A stretch of DNA of 28,563 nt from CAYMTN01 sp964393335 (GTDB taxonomy: Bacteria; Chloroflexota; Anaerolineae; Aggregatilineales; Aggregatilineaceae), in NCBI GenBank assembly GCA_964393335.1, contig CAYMTN010000043.1, positions 1 to 28,563 of the forward strand. The letters are read 5' to 3'. This document shows positions 1-6,547 of this stretch, piece by piece. The translations under genes were made by a program, and so were the position numbers. Every line of letters begins with the position of its first letter. Position 1 is the stretch's first letter. Under the pieces are notes generated by a model. The model worked only from the letters and a program-made list of their open reading frames with translations. It did no database searches and had not been told where the DNA came from.

Positions 1-1506
1 GGCCAACTGATCGCGGGTCAGCCAGCCGGTCTGACCCAAGCAGTCCACTTCGTAATACGCCACGCCGTCGAGTTGGCCCGCGCGTAACACCGTGATCTGC
101 ATCCCGCCGAAACATTGACCGCTCGCCAGCGCGCGCGGCGCGGGTTTTTCCGCCAGCGGGACCAGTGCCGGAGTCGCGGGCAGCGTCACGGTGTCCCCGA
201 CTTCCGCTACCGGGTCGTCGAGCGGTTCGAGCGCTGCCGCCGGGTCACGGTCCGCCAGCGTGAGCGGCTCCAGCCCGATATACTCGCGCCAGCCGTTTTC
301 CAGGTCGGCGAATGACGCGCCGGTCGCCTGTTCGACCGCGTCGTAAAAACCCGTGCCGCCCGCCATCAGCGCGACGATGCGCGCGTGTGTCTCGATGCCG
401 CCGTGTGTCGCCAGCAGCCAGTTGATGAACGACGCGCCCATGTCGTAGCCGAGGTCGGCGCGGCCATCGGCTTGTTTTGAGTCCAGGCTGATCGCGGTCG
501 TCAGGCTGGGCAGGTCTTGCAACGCGATCAAACCGCGCAGCCGCGCGTCGTAGTCATCTGGTTCGACTGCAAACCAGTTCGCCTGGCCCTCGACCCACCA
601 CAACGGGCCGATCACGCCGCCGATCACGTCAAACTGGTAGAGGTGGACCAACTCGTGGGTGGTCGCGAACCGCAGCCAGCCGATCTGGTCGTCGAGCGGC
701 GCATCGGCAACCGACAGCACGCTCAGGCCGATCTGGTTGCTGGCATAACCCCGGTTGGGCGTGCCGCTGCCGGTCATCTCGCGGATCGCTTCGCGCGAGC
801 CGTAGACGACCGCCGTCGAGGTGTAACTGAGCGGCGCGCCAAACCCGGCGAGGCGGCGCGCGCGGGTCGCGGCGACGGCATCCAGCACGGCGGACGCCAG
901 CCGGTCGGGATCGTCCTCGCTCAGCCCAAACCAGTACAGCACGATGTCGGGACTCTCCGCGCGGAACCACTGCCGCGTGGGATCGGCATACACGGCAGGG
1001 CGGGGCGGCGTGTCGATCACCGCGCCTGTCTCGTCACGGATGCGCCAGTTCACGGTGATGGGCGTCCAGGCAGGCGCGCCGCCGGTCGCCCACAGCCGCG
1101 CGATCCACGCCCCAGCCGCCGGGTCCCAGGCCGCCGCCGCACGCGTGCGGACGCCGTTTGGAAAACGCGCAAACACGGTGACATTCTGAATCGCGCCGCG
1201 TCGTGACGCGGGATCGATGCTGAAGACCAGCCCATGCGGGTACTCGGACGTGATCGCAGCCGCGCCGGGCGTGAAACCGTCCGCTGCGTCAAAGGGTATC
1301 GTGTCGGTGGCGGGAACCCCGCCGACAGTGGTGAGCGTGCAGGGCGTGTCGCCGACCGGGGCCAGCGTCGGGGTCGGGAACGGGTCGCCGGGCGCGGCCC
1401 CTGCCGGGTTTGACGCCCACGCCAGGATCACAAGGGTCATCCCGGCGATCAGGAGCAGGGCGCATATCCCGCCGCGCGGCGGTTTCGGCGTGGAGCAGGG
1501 CGGCAT
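1..1506 (-). CDS. Secreted peptidase-MA-like zinc metalloprotease, copy A (C-terminus cut by window edge)
   Basis: Predicted exported gluzincin-type metallohydrolase, acting outside the membrane; its substrate cannot be told. My translation runs from ATG at 1506 (preceded by AGGAAAA) to base 1 without a stop, 502 codons, so only a few C-terminal residues are missing compared with its 520-residue neighbour. Residues ~14-31 form a hydrophobic signal or anchor segment. A beta-rich N-terminal region (~55-175) precedes the catalytic domain, with HELVH at 284-288 and the probable third zinc ligand E306 in WWVEGQANWF. The C-terminus (SGQCFGG...VDCLGQTGW) resembles a small SH3-like cap. The gene downstream of 1837 is a full-length paralogue with the same order of motifs, so this is a tandem duplication. 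Family (Peptidase_MA-like) is recognised from motif and layout; function is inferred. Confidence 0.82.
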   Translation of the reverse strand, partial: MPPCSTPKPPRGGICALLLIAGMTLVILAWASNPAGAAPGDPFPTPTLAPVGDTPCTLTTVGGVPATDTIPFDAADGFTPGAAAITSEYPHGLVFSIDPASRRGAIQNVTVFARFPNGVRTRAAAAWDPAAGAWIARLWATGGAPAWTPITVNWRIRDETGAVIDTPPRPAVYADPTRQWFRAESPDIVLYWFGLSEDDPDRLASAVLDAVAATRARRLAGFGAPLSYTSTAVVYGSREAIREMTGSGTPNRGYASNQIGLSVLSVADAPLDDQIGWLRFATTHELVHLYQFDVIGGVIGPLWWVEGQANWFAVEPDDYDARLRGLIALQDLPSLTTAISLDSKQADGRADLGYDMGASFINWLLATHGGIETHARIVALMAGGTGFYDAVEQATGASFADLENGWREYIGLEPLTLADRDPAAALEPLDDPVAEVGDTVTLPATPALVPLAEKPAPRALASGQCFGGMQITVLRAGQLDGVAYYEVDCLGQTGWLTRDQLA

Positions 1507-1543
1507 GGTAGTTTTCCTGGTTCGCTCAGAAACTGTTTGAAAA

Positions 1544-1590
1544 CCCTCACCTCCGGCCCCTCTCCCGCCAGGCAGGAGAGGGGAGAAGGG
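1544..1590. repeat. CCCTCACC-family hairpin repeat (first copy)
   Basis: Stem CCCCTCTCC / GGAGAGGGG with a nine-base loop, preceded by CCCTCACCTCCGG. It matches the left half of the element at 3470-3583 almost base for base, including the preceding GTTTGAAA. Each copy lies just upstream of one of the two peptidase paralogues. It has no matching right arm, so it looks like a half element. Confidence 0.75.
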
Positions 1591-1609
1591 TGCCTATCAT
1601 TTTGATGTT

Positions 1610-1731
1610 GTTGGCGAATTCGATGGCAGGTCGTTGAGGTAGGGGCGCTGCTTGCCGCGCCCTGCAAAAACCTGGGCGGAGGCGAACCGGTGGTTCGAAG
1701 CGCCGCCCCTACGAAAAACCACTTCGCCAAC
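1610..1731. repeat. Nested foldback element with GTAGGGGCG termini
   Basis: Inner element 1639-1712 begins GTAGGGGCG and ends CGCCCCTAC, a perfect 9-bp terminal inverted repeat, and contains the hairpin CGAACC-GGT-GGTTCG (1683-1697). It lies inside an outer inverted repeat, GTTGGCGAA (1610-1618) and TTCGCCAAC (1723-1731). The CGAACC/GGTTCG hairpin and GTAGGGGCGCTGC start are shared with copies near 6354 and 22258. No coding content; a MITE-like or REP-like role is inference. Confidence 0.7.
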
Positions 1732-1759
1732 TACCTCCATTTTGGGGGCACGATTCTTC

Positions 1760-1802
1760 ACGCAGGAGCGCTGCTGACGAACGGCAGATTCGCCTGCGTC
1801 CC
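1760..1802. repeat. Degenerate copy of the GCGCTGCTG-CGAAC hairpin repeat
   Basis: Aligns with the copies at 6354-6393 and 22258-22296 over about 38 bases with several changes, yet keeps pairing: outer stem ACGCAGG (1760-1766) / CCTGCGT (1793-1799) and inner CGAA/TTCG. It lies 35 bp past the stop of peptidase copy B and could also stall its transcript, though no T-run follows. Confidence 0.6.
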
Positions 1803-1836
1803 AGTATGCTCATCGCGTTGGTGTGCCGCGCGAATC

Positions 1837-3399
1837 CTATTCCGGCCCGACGATCTGGTCGCGCGTCATCCAGCCGACCTGGCCCAAACAATCCACCTCG
1901 AAGTAGGCCACGCCGTCAAGCTGGCCCATACGCAGAATCTTGATCGGCGTATTGCCAAAACACTGGCCCCCGGTCAGCGACCTGGCTTTCGGCACTTCGT
2001 AGATCGGCACCAGGGCGGGCACGGGCGGCAGCGTGACCGTATCTCCAACCGCGATCAGCGAGTCCTCATACGGTTCGAGCGCCAGCGCGGGGTCGAGATC
2101 GGCAGCGGTCAGCGGGCGAAAGCCCAGGTACGTGCGCCACTCGTTCTCGATCTCCATGAACGGCTTGCCGGTCAGTTCTTCGACGGCATCGAAGACCGAG
2201 GTCCCGTAGCGCATACGCTGCACGATTTCGCGGTGCAGTTCCAGCCCGCCGTAATTGGTCAGCAAGAAGTTGATGAACGACGGGCCGACGTAATAGGCCA
2301 GCGCGTAACAGCCGTCCGCCTGGTTCAGACTGGAGCCGATATTCGTGTGCAGGCTGGGGAGGTCTTGCATCGTCGCCAGGTTGCGCAGCCGCTCGTCGTA
2401 GTTGCGGGTCATGTTCGAGAACCATTCCGGCTCGCCCTCGGTCCACCACAGCAAACCGAGCGGGCCGCCCAACACGTCGTACTGGTACAGGTGCGTGGTT
2501 TCGTGCGCCGTCACCTGGTAGATCGTGTTGATGCGTCTCTCCATCGTCCATTCTTCGGGCGGCGTGACGTAGATGCAGTTTTCCTGCCCTGGCGGAATTT
2601 CGGTGCTGCGCAGAACCTGCACGCTCATGCCCAGGTCGCTGCTGGTGAAGCCCGCTACGCGGTCGTTTGCCACACCCGAGCCGTACATGTTCGCCAGCGC
2701 GTCACGGTCCGGGTAGATCACGGCCAGCGGTTTGTAGCTGATCTTTGCGCCAAAGCCTTCGATGCGGCGATCTTCGATCCCGGCCAGGTAATTCGCCATT
2801 TTCTGCGCGATCTCATCGGGGTTATCCTCGCCAAAGCCGCGCCAGTACAGGATCAGGTAATCACTTTCGCTGCGGAACCACGCGTGTTCCGGGTCGAAAT
2901 AATCCATGTGATGGGCGTCCGTATCGACCGATGCGCCCGACGAATCACGCACCCGCCAATAGAAGTCGAACGACGACCACACGGGACGCCCACCCGTATC
3001 CCAGGGGCGCGCGACCCACATCCCGCGCCCGGAGTCCCACTCGGCAACGACGCGCGTCCCTGAATCGTGCACAAAGCGGATGAACAGGATCACGTCTTCA
3101 ATCGAGCCGTTTTCGGACGATGGGTTGATCGTGAAGGTCATGCCCAGCGGGTATTCCGACGTCACGGTCGTGTCGCCCAGCGTGAAAGCATCCTGATCGG
3201 GATAACTGAAGGTGACCGTTTCAGGCGAACCACCGACGACTTCGAGCGTGTACGGCTGGTCTTCGACCGCCTGCATGGTCGGCGTCGGCAGGAAGTCGCC
3301 GCCCTGCGCGCCCGGCGACGCCATCACCGGAAAGGTCAGCGCCAGCGCCGTCACTACCAGCAGCGCGAGTGCGAGTGACAGATAAACTGAACGTTTCAT
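1837..3399 (-). CDS. Secreted peptidase-MA-like zinc metalloprotease, copy B
   Basis: Full-length 520-residue paralogue of the gene at the left edge, predicted to be exported and to cleave proteins or peptides outside the cell. Residues 1-27 form a Sec signal peptide (MKRS, then a hydrophobic run ending VMA). An Ig-like or beta-rich region follows to ~180, then the catalytic domain with HETTH at 299-303 and probable third zinc ligand E321 in WWTEGEPEWF. The C-terminal ~45 residues (GGQCFG...EVDCLGQVGW) form an SH3-like cap shared with copy A. ATG at 3399 is preceded by GGAGAA at proper spacing. HEXXH plus the downstream WxEG motif is the standard gluzincin layout; the specific family assignment is by resemblance. 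A surface role is likely but unproven. Confidence 0.85.
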   Translation of the reverse strand: MKRSVYLSLALALLVVTALALTFPVMASPGAQGGDFLPTPTMQAVEDQPYTLEVVGGSPETVTFSYPDQDAFTLGDTTVTSEYPLGMTFTINPSSENGSIEDVILFIRFVHDSGTRVVAEWDSGRGMWVARPWDTGGRPVWSSFDFYWRVRDSSGASVDTDAHHMDYFDPEHAWFRSESDYLILYWRGFGEDNPDEIAQKMANYLAGIEDRRIEGFGAKISYKPLAVIYPDRDALANMYGSGVANDRVAGFTSSDLGMSVQVLRSTEIPPGQENCIYVTPPEEWTMERRINTIYQVTAHETTHLYQYDVLGGPLGLLWWTEGEPEWFSNMTRNYDERLRNLATMQDLPSLHTNIGSSLNQADGCYALAYYVGPSFINFLLTNYGGLELHREIVQRMRYGTSVFDAVEELTGKPFMEIENEWRTYLGFRPLTAADLDPALALEPYEDSLIAVGDTVTLPPVPALVPIYEVPKARSLTGGQCFGNTPIKILRMGQLDGVAYFEVDCLGQVGWMTRDQIVGPE

Positions 3400-3433
3400 C
3401 GTGTGATTCTCCGAATGTTTCTAAATGTTTGAC

Positions 3434-3465
3434 GTGAACCGTTTACAGTAAACAGTGAACCGTTT
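3434..3465. repeat. 11-bp direct repeats bracketing a small palindrome
   Basis: GTGAACCGTTT occurs at 3434-3444 and 3455-3465. The palindrome GTTTAC-A-GTAAAC (3441-3453) overlaps the first copy. It lies 35-66 bp upstream of the peptidase copy B start, so it could be an operator, but it may equally be simple-repeat debris next to the 3470-3583 element. Confidence 0.5.
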
Positions 3466-3469
3466 GAAA

Positions 3470-3583
3470 GCCCTCACCCCCGGCCCCTCTCCCGCCAAGC
3501 AGGAGAGGGGAGCAAAACCGGCCAGCCGATCAAGTCCCTTCGCCTATCGCGTGCGATGGGAGAGGGGATTTAGGGGTGAGGGC
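3470..3583. repeat. 114-bp MITE-like element with two-part terminal inverted repeats
   Basis: Left arm GCCCTCACCCC (3470-3480) and CCCCTCTCCC (3484-3493); right arm GGGAGAGGGG (3558-3567) and GGGGTGAGGGC (3573-3583). Each block is the exact reverse complement of its partner. An internal hairpin reuses CCCCTCTCC with GGAGAGGGG. There is no open reading frame with a start and known domain. It ends three bases before the stop codon of the oxidoreductase gene. Confidence 0.75.
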
Positions 3584-3586
3584 CGT

Positions 3587-4672
3587 CTACGCAATCTCCA
3601 CGCGGAACCCGTCGCGGCTGGAGCGATAGGCCGCGTCCAGCACGCGCTGCACGGCCAGCCCATCCTCAAACGTCGGCGGCGATACAATCGCACGCCCGCG
3701 AATCTGGTCGACCATCAGCCCGACCAGCTTGACGAACGGGCCGATCAGCAGGTTTTCATCCGGCACCCACAGCGGCGGCTCGTATTCGGGCGGGACGTCG
3801 ATCAGCGCCAGCGGTTCGCCCCGGCGGCGTCCCCAGAGCTGCATGTCGTCCTTCACGACGAGCGCGCCTTCGGTGCCGTGAATGGCGAGCCGCTGCGTTT
3901 CGCCCCCGGCGACGGCGCACAGGTTGATCACGCCGCGCAGCCCGCCGTCCAGTTCCAGCACCAACGTGGCCTGATCGTCGCTGGTGACGGCGCGCGAGCC
4001 TGCGCCGTCCGGCAGGGGACGCGTGCCGTACGGCGGGGTGGTGTGCAGCGCCGCCGTGACGGCGCGAATCTCGCGCTTGCTCAGCCAGCGGAACGCGTCG
4101 ATGAAGTGCGAGCCAAGCGCCCCCGTGATCCCGCCGCCCTGGTCGGCGTCCATCCACCAGTTCCAGGGCCGCGCCGGGTCCCAGCGCATCGGGGCCATAA
4201 ACGTCGCTTCGAGCAGCACCGGCTGGCCGGTGTAGCCCTGATCGACCAGCACACGCTGGTAATAACGGGCGGGCAGGTAGCGGAACTCGTGATCGACGGC
4301 GTGGACGCACTTGGCTTGCTGCGCTTCGGCCAGCATCTCTTCGACTTCGGTCACGTTCAATGCCAGTGGTTTTTCGCATAATACGTGCGCGCCAGCCTGA
4401 ATCGCCGCTACAGCCATCGGGTTGTGCAGCGCGGGCGGCGTGGTGATGCTGACGAGGTCCGGCTGGACGTCGATCAACATCTGCTCGTAGTCGGTATAAA
4501 CGGCCCTGACGCCGTACTGGGCGGCGACCTCTTTGGTTTTTTGCTCGTGTGCGCCGCACAGCGCGACCACGTTGGTTTCAGCGTATCCCAAAAAGCCGGG
4601 AAGCTGCACGCGCGATCCGAATCCAGTGCCGATCACGGCCACGCGCAGCGGGTCTACACGGGTACTCACCAT
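3587..4672 (-). CDS. Gfo/Idh/MocA family NAD(P)-dependent oxidoreductase
   Basis: Predicted cytoplasmic dehydrogenase acting on a sugar, inositol or related polyol; the exact substrate is unknown. The 361-residue length is normal for the family. The N-terminal Rossmann fold has GTGFG at 15-19 (dinucleotide binding) and the family EKP motif at 100-102, whose lysine is the usual catalytic residue. VDHEFRYLPA (~126-135) and GGGITGALGSHFID (~179-192) with H189 match the second, substrate-binding domain. ATG at 4672 is preceded by AAGGAAA with six bases of spacing. The gene has its own leader of about 200 bases and is not coupled to the flanking peptidase or parvulin genes, so context does not reveal the pathway. 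Confidence 0.9.
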   Translation of the reverse strand: MVSTRVDPLRVAVIGTGFGSRVQLPGFLGYAETNVVALCGAHEQKTKEVAAQYGVRAVYTDYEQMLIDVQPDLVSITTPPALHNPMAVAAIQAGAHVLCEKPLALNVTEVEEMLAEAQQAKCVHAVDHEFRYLPARYYQRVLVDQGYTGQPVLLEATFMAPMRWDPARPWNWWMDADQGGGITGALGSHFIDAFRWLSKREIRAVTAALHTTPPYGTRPLPDGAGSRAVTSDDQATLVLELDGGLRGVINLCAVAGGETQRLAIHGTEGALVVKDDMQLWGRRRGEPLALIDVPPEYEPPLWVPDENLLIGPFVKLVGLMVDQIRGRAIVSPPTFEDGLAVQRVLDAAYRSSRDGFRVEIA

Positions 4673-4882
4673 GTGCGTTTCCTTTGCGTACTAGGTGGGC
4701 GGCCAGATGGCGACCGGCCTCACGCAAGACAAGATATGTGCTGGTTGGCAGCCTTTATGTCGTGAACGGCAGCCCCCGGTGGTTGATTCCACATGCCGCA
4801 CGATCGGGCTACCACATATCCCCGCCGATGACCCAGGTCTGCCTGTTCTGCATTGAACCGGGGCCGTTGGTCATACGCAGTG

Positions 4883-4913
4883 ATTATACCCCTGACATGG
4901 CATGTCATGGCAA
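4883..4913 (-). promoter_or_regulatory. Minus-strand promoter with a 15-bp palindromic operator in its spacer
   Basis: On the minus strand a perfect TATAAT (4883-4888) follows TTGCCA (4908-4913) with a 19-base spacer. The spacer contains the perfect palindrome TGACATG-G-CATGTCA (4893-4907). This is the expected position for a repressor site. Transcription would start near 4876 and give a leader of about 200 bases to the oxidoreductase ATG. The spacer is longer than the usual 17, which lowers certainty. Confidence 0.5.
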
Positions 4914-4983
4914 ATGTCGCACAAAGCGGCAGATTCCAGATGCGGGAATCGTCTCGCCAGGCGGAATACCACGCGGAACGCAA

Positions 4984-5009
4984 CCAGGGGCACACGCGTG
5001 TACCCCTGG
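4984..5009. repeat. 26-bp near-perfect palindrome
   Basis: CCAGGGG (4984-4990) pairs with CCCCTGG (5003-5009). The centre ACACG/CGTGT is also self-complementary, with only one mismatched pair. It lies 27 bp past the parvulin stop codon. A T-run occurs before rather than after the hairpin on the minus strand, so a canonical terminator is not shown; transcript protection or a protein site are alternatives. Confidence 0.6.
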
Positions 5010-5036
5010 GAATGACTATCACGAAAAAACGCCGGA

Positions 5037-6299
5037 CTAATCCGTTATGGCGATTTCAGTTGGCGTGCCTTCGGGCAGGATGATGTTCTCATCGCGCAGC
5101 AAGGGCGATACGTCCTGCGGCAGCGGTTCCTGGGGCGTGTAATCGATCCAGTTGTTGTAATCCGTCACGTACGCCGGATCGTCCATTTTGTCTTCGACCC
5201 ACTTCAGAAAATATTGCTTGCGCAGCGCGTCGATGTCTTTGGGCGAGAGCGCGTCGAACACTTCCTCGCCGACTTTGCCCACGTACCAGCCCGCCGTGAT
5301 CTGAAACGGGCCGACCACGTCGCCGGGATTGGCCTCGAAGACCGCCGACAGCACTTCGTCGGTCAGATTCGGGTCGCTCCAGCGCAGCAAACGCGACGAA
5401 TCCGGGCTGGACGGCGCGTAACCGAGCGAGGCGGCGATGTCACTCAGCGGCTCACCCGCGCGCAGCCGGTCCGCGATGACCTGCGCCTCGGCCTGGCTGC
5501 TTACCACGATGTCTTGCATATCCACGCCGACGCGGGCCTGCTGGTCGGTGGGGATGGCGTCCGGGTCGTGGCTGATCAAAAACTCAAGCTGGGTATAGAG
5601 CGTGCGCGCCCGCACGATGCGGCGGAATTCTTCTTCCGACATATTGGCATAGGTTTTGATGCCCTGCAGGAATTCCGCGTACCGTTCCTCGTATTCGGGC
5701 GGCAGCTTGCCCCCTTCGGCGACCTGCAGGCCGAGGTACTCGGCCATTTTTGCGTCGAACTGGAAGGGATCGATTTCCATCCCGCGCCGGATCGCTTCTT
5801 GCAGCGAGATGGCTTCGATCACCATCAGGCGTTGGGTCTGCGCGCCCAGGCTGTAACTGTCGGCCAGCGTGGCGAACAGCGACGAGACATACGCGTTATC
5901 CTGGTTGGACAGGTCGAGAATCTGGGCAGGGCCGTACTTTTCGGCCACTTTGACGATTTGAAACAGCAGCCGGTAGCGGTCAAAGCGCACGTGCTTCTGA
6001 TAATCGGCCAGCGTCAGGTCTTGGTTGCCGACGCGCGTGATCACGGTGCTGCCGTCAAAGTCGGGCGGATTGGTGGGGATGACGTACGGCGTCCCGGTGA
6101 CGGTGGGGGTGGGTGACGGGCCGGGGGTGGCCGTCGGATTCGCCAGGGCGATGGCTGTTTCGGCGGCCTGCGTTTCGGTTGCGCCCTCTTCGATGTGGAC
6201 GAAGCCGGGGCTGCCGGCGTTACTGGTCGAGCACGCCCCCAGGATCACGGCTCCTATCGCTAACAATACAACCCAGATCATGATGTTACGGCGTTTCAT
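5037..6299 (-). CDS. Lipoprotein peptidyl-prolyl isomerase (parvulin/SurA-PrsA type)
   Basis: Predicted membrane-anchored extracytoplasmic foldase that helps exported proteins fold. I take the start at 6299, not the upstream in-frame codon at 6353, because GAGGAG lies six bases before it and a lipoprotein signal begins there: MKRR, hydrophobic run, then LGAC with the lipidated cysteine at residue 23. A Pro/Thr-rich linker (~50-80) leads to a SurA_N-like helical region (~85-250), then a parvulin-like domain (~258-345; WSDPNLTDEVLSAVFEANPG, ITAGWYVGKV). The usual histidine-isoleucine-leucine opening strand of parvulins reads MQDIVV here, so catalysis may be weak and chaperone action dominant. 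It is 420 residues long. Neighbouring exported peptidases may be among its clients, but that is speculation. Confidence 0.82.
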   Translation of the reverse strand: MKRRNIMIWVVLLAIGAVILGACSTSNAGSPGFVHIEEGATETQAAETAIALANPTATPGPSPTPTVTGTPYVIPTNPPDFDGSTVITRVGNQDLTLADYQKHVRFDRYRLLFQIVKVAEKYGPAQILDLSNQDNAYVSSLFATLADSYSLGAQTQRLMVIEAISLQEAIRRGMEIDPFQFDAKMAEYLGLQVAEGGKLPPEYEERYAEFLQGIKTYANMSEEEFRRIVRARTLYTQLEFLISHDPDAIPTDQQARVGVDMQDIVVSSQAEAQVIADRLRAGEPLSDIAASLGYAPSSPDSSRLLRWSDPNLTDEVLSAVFEANPGDVVGPFQITAGWYVGKVGEEVFDALSPKDIDALRKQYFLKWVEDKMDDPAYVTDYNNWIDYTPQEPLPQDVSPLLRDENIILPEGTPTEIAITD

Positions 6300-6302
6300 A
6301 AC

Positions 6303-6464
6303 AACTCCTCGAAAATAGCGGTCAGCGGTCAGCATTCGGCGATCAGCCAACACGTAGGGGCGCTGCTGCCGAACCGCAGGCTCGCCTGCGCCCTGGTGTT
6401 TTCGTGCCTCGTGGTGCCGTTGGCGGCATGGGTAACTCCTCGAAATTGGTTATGTCTGATTATA
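6303..6464 (-). promoter_or_regulatory. Parvulin leader with duplicated Shine-Dalgarno segment and a 28-codon upstream frame
   Basis: Minus strand. A TATAAT lies at 6459-6464. Downstream of it, TTTCGAGGAGTT (within 6434-6446) precedes an ATG at 6429 that opens a 28-codon frame ending TGA at 6345-6343. After the GTAGGGGCG-type repeat the same block recurs (within 6303-6316) and serves the real parvulin ATG at 6299. No good -35 is visible. Either the repeat's arrival duplicated the ribosome-binding segment, or the short frame is a translated leader. Confidence 0.45.
6354..6393. repeat. GTAGGGGCGCTGCTG hairpin repeat
   Basis: Begins GTAGGGGCGC and ends GCGCCC, with inner CGAACC-GCA-GGCTCG (one mismatch). 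It differs from the copy at 22258-22296 by about one base over the shared ~39, although the two are 16 kb apart and next to unrelated genes. Flanking AACAC (6349-6353) and GTGTT (6396-6400) extend the stem. Confidence 0.75.
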
Positions 6465-6479
6465 CAAAGCCAAGACGGC

Positions 6480-6539
6480 GCGACAGGCCGGGGAAGGTCG
6501 TTTGACTTCTTCTCCTCCGAGAACTCCCCTGGCTGTCGC
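6480..6539. repeat. 60-bp foldback after the GH57 gene
   Basis: Left arm 6480-6494 (GCGACAGGCCGGGGA) and right arm 6525-6539 are reverse complements at 13 of 15 positions, with a 30-base pyrimidine-rich loop. It lies just beyond the GH57 stop codon and before the parvulin promoter. It could stop or protect the GH57 transcript, but no T-run follows it. Confidence 0.55.
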
Positions 6540-6547
6540 ATACCGTC

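Larger units (their letters stand above)
1507..1836. other. 330-bp intergenic region filled with foldback repeats
   Basis: No credible gene lies here. It separates the tandem peptidase paralogues and holds three structured elements: a CCCTCACC-type hairpin (1544-1590), a nested foldback (1610-1731) and a degenerate hairpin of the same family (1760-1802). The Shine-Dalgarno sequence of copy A is at its left end. I could not see a convincing -35/-10 pair for copy A. Confidence 0.7.
4673..5036. other. 364-bp intergenic region: oxidoreductase promoter and leader, plus a palindrome
   Basis: No convincing gene. A 100-codon minus-strand frame (4720-5022) has no recognisable domain and no ribosome-binding site, and it crosses the promoter. 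The stretch holds a minus-strand TATAAT promoter with a palindrome (4883-4913), a ~200-base leader for the oxidoreductase, and a 26-bp near-perfect palindrome (4984-5009) just beyond the parvulin stop codon. Confidence 0.65.

Noticed and set aside
1507..1836. Repeat cluster as a CRISPR array or insertion sequence
   Set aside because: The units are not evenly spaced direct repeats with spacers, and there is no transposase or cas gene in the window.
4720..5022. 100-codon minus-strand frame in the oxidoreductase leader
   Set aside because: No Shine-Dalgarno, no recognisable domain, and it runs across the predicted promoter and the 26-bp palindrome.
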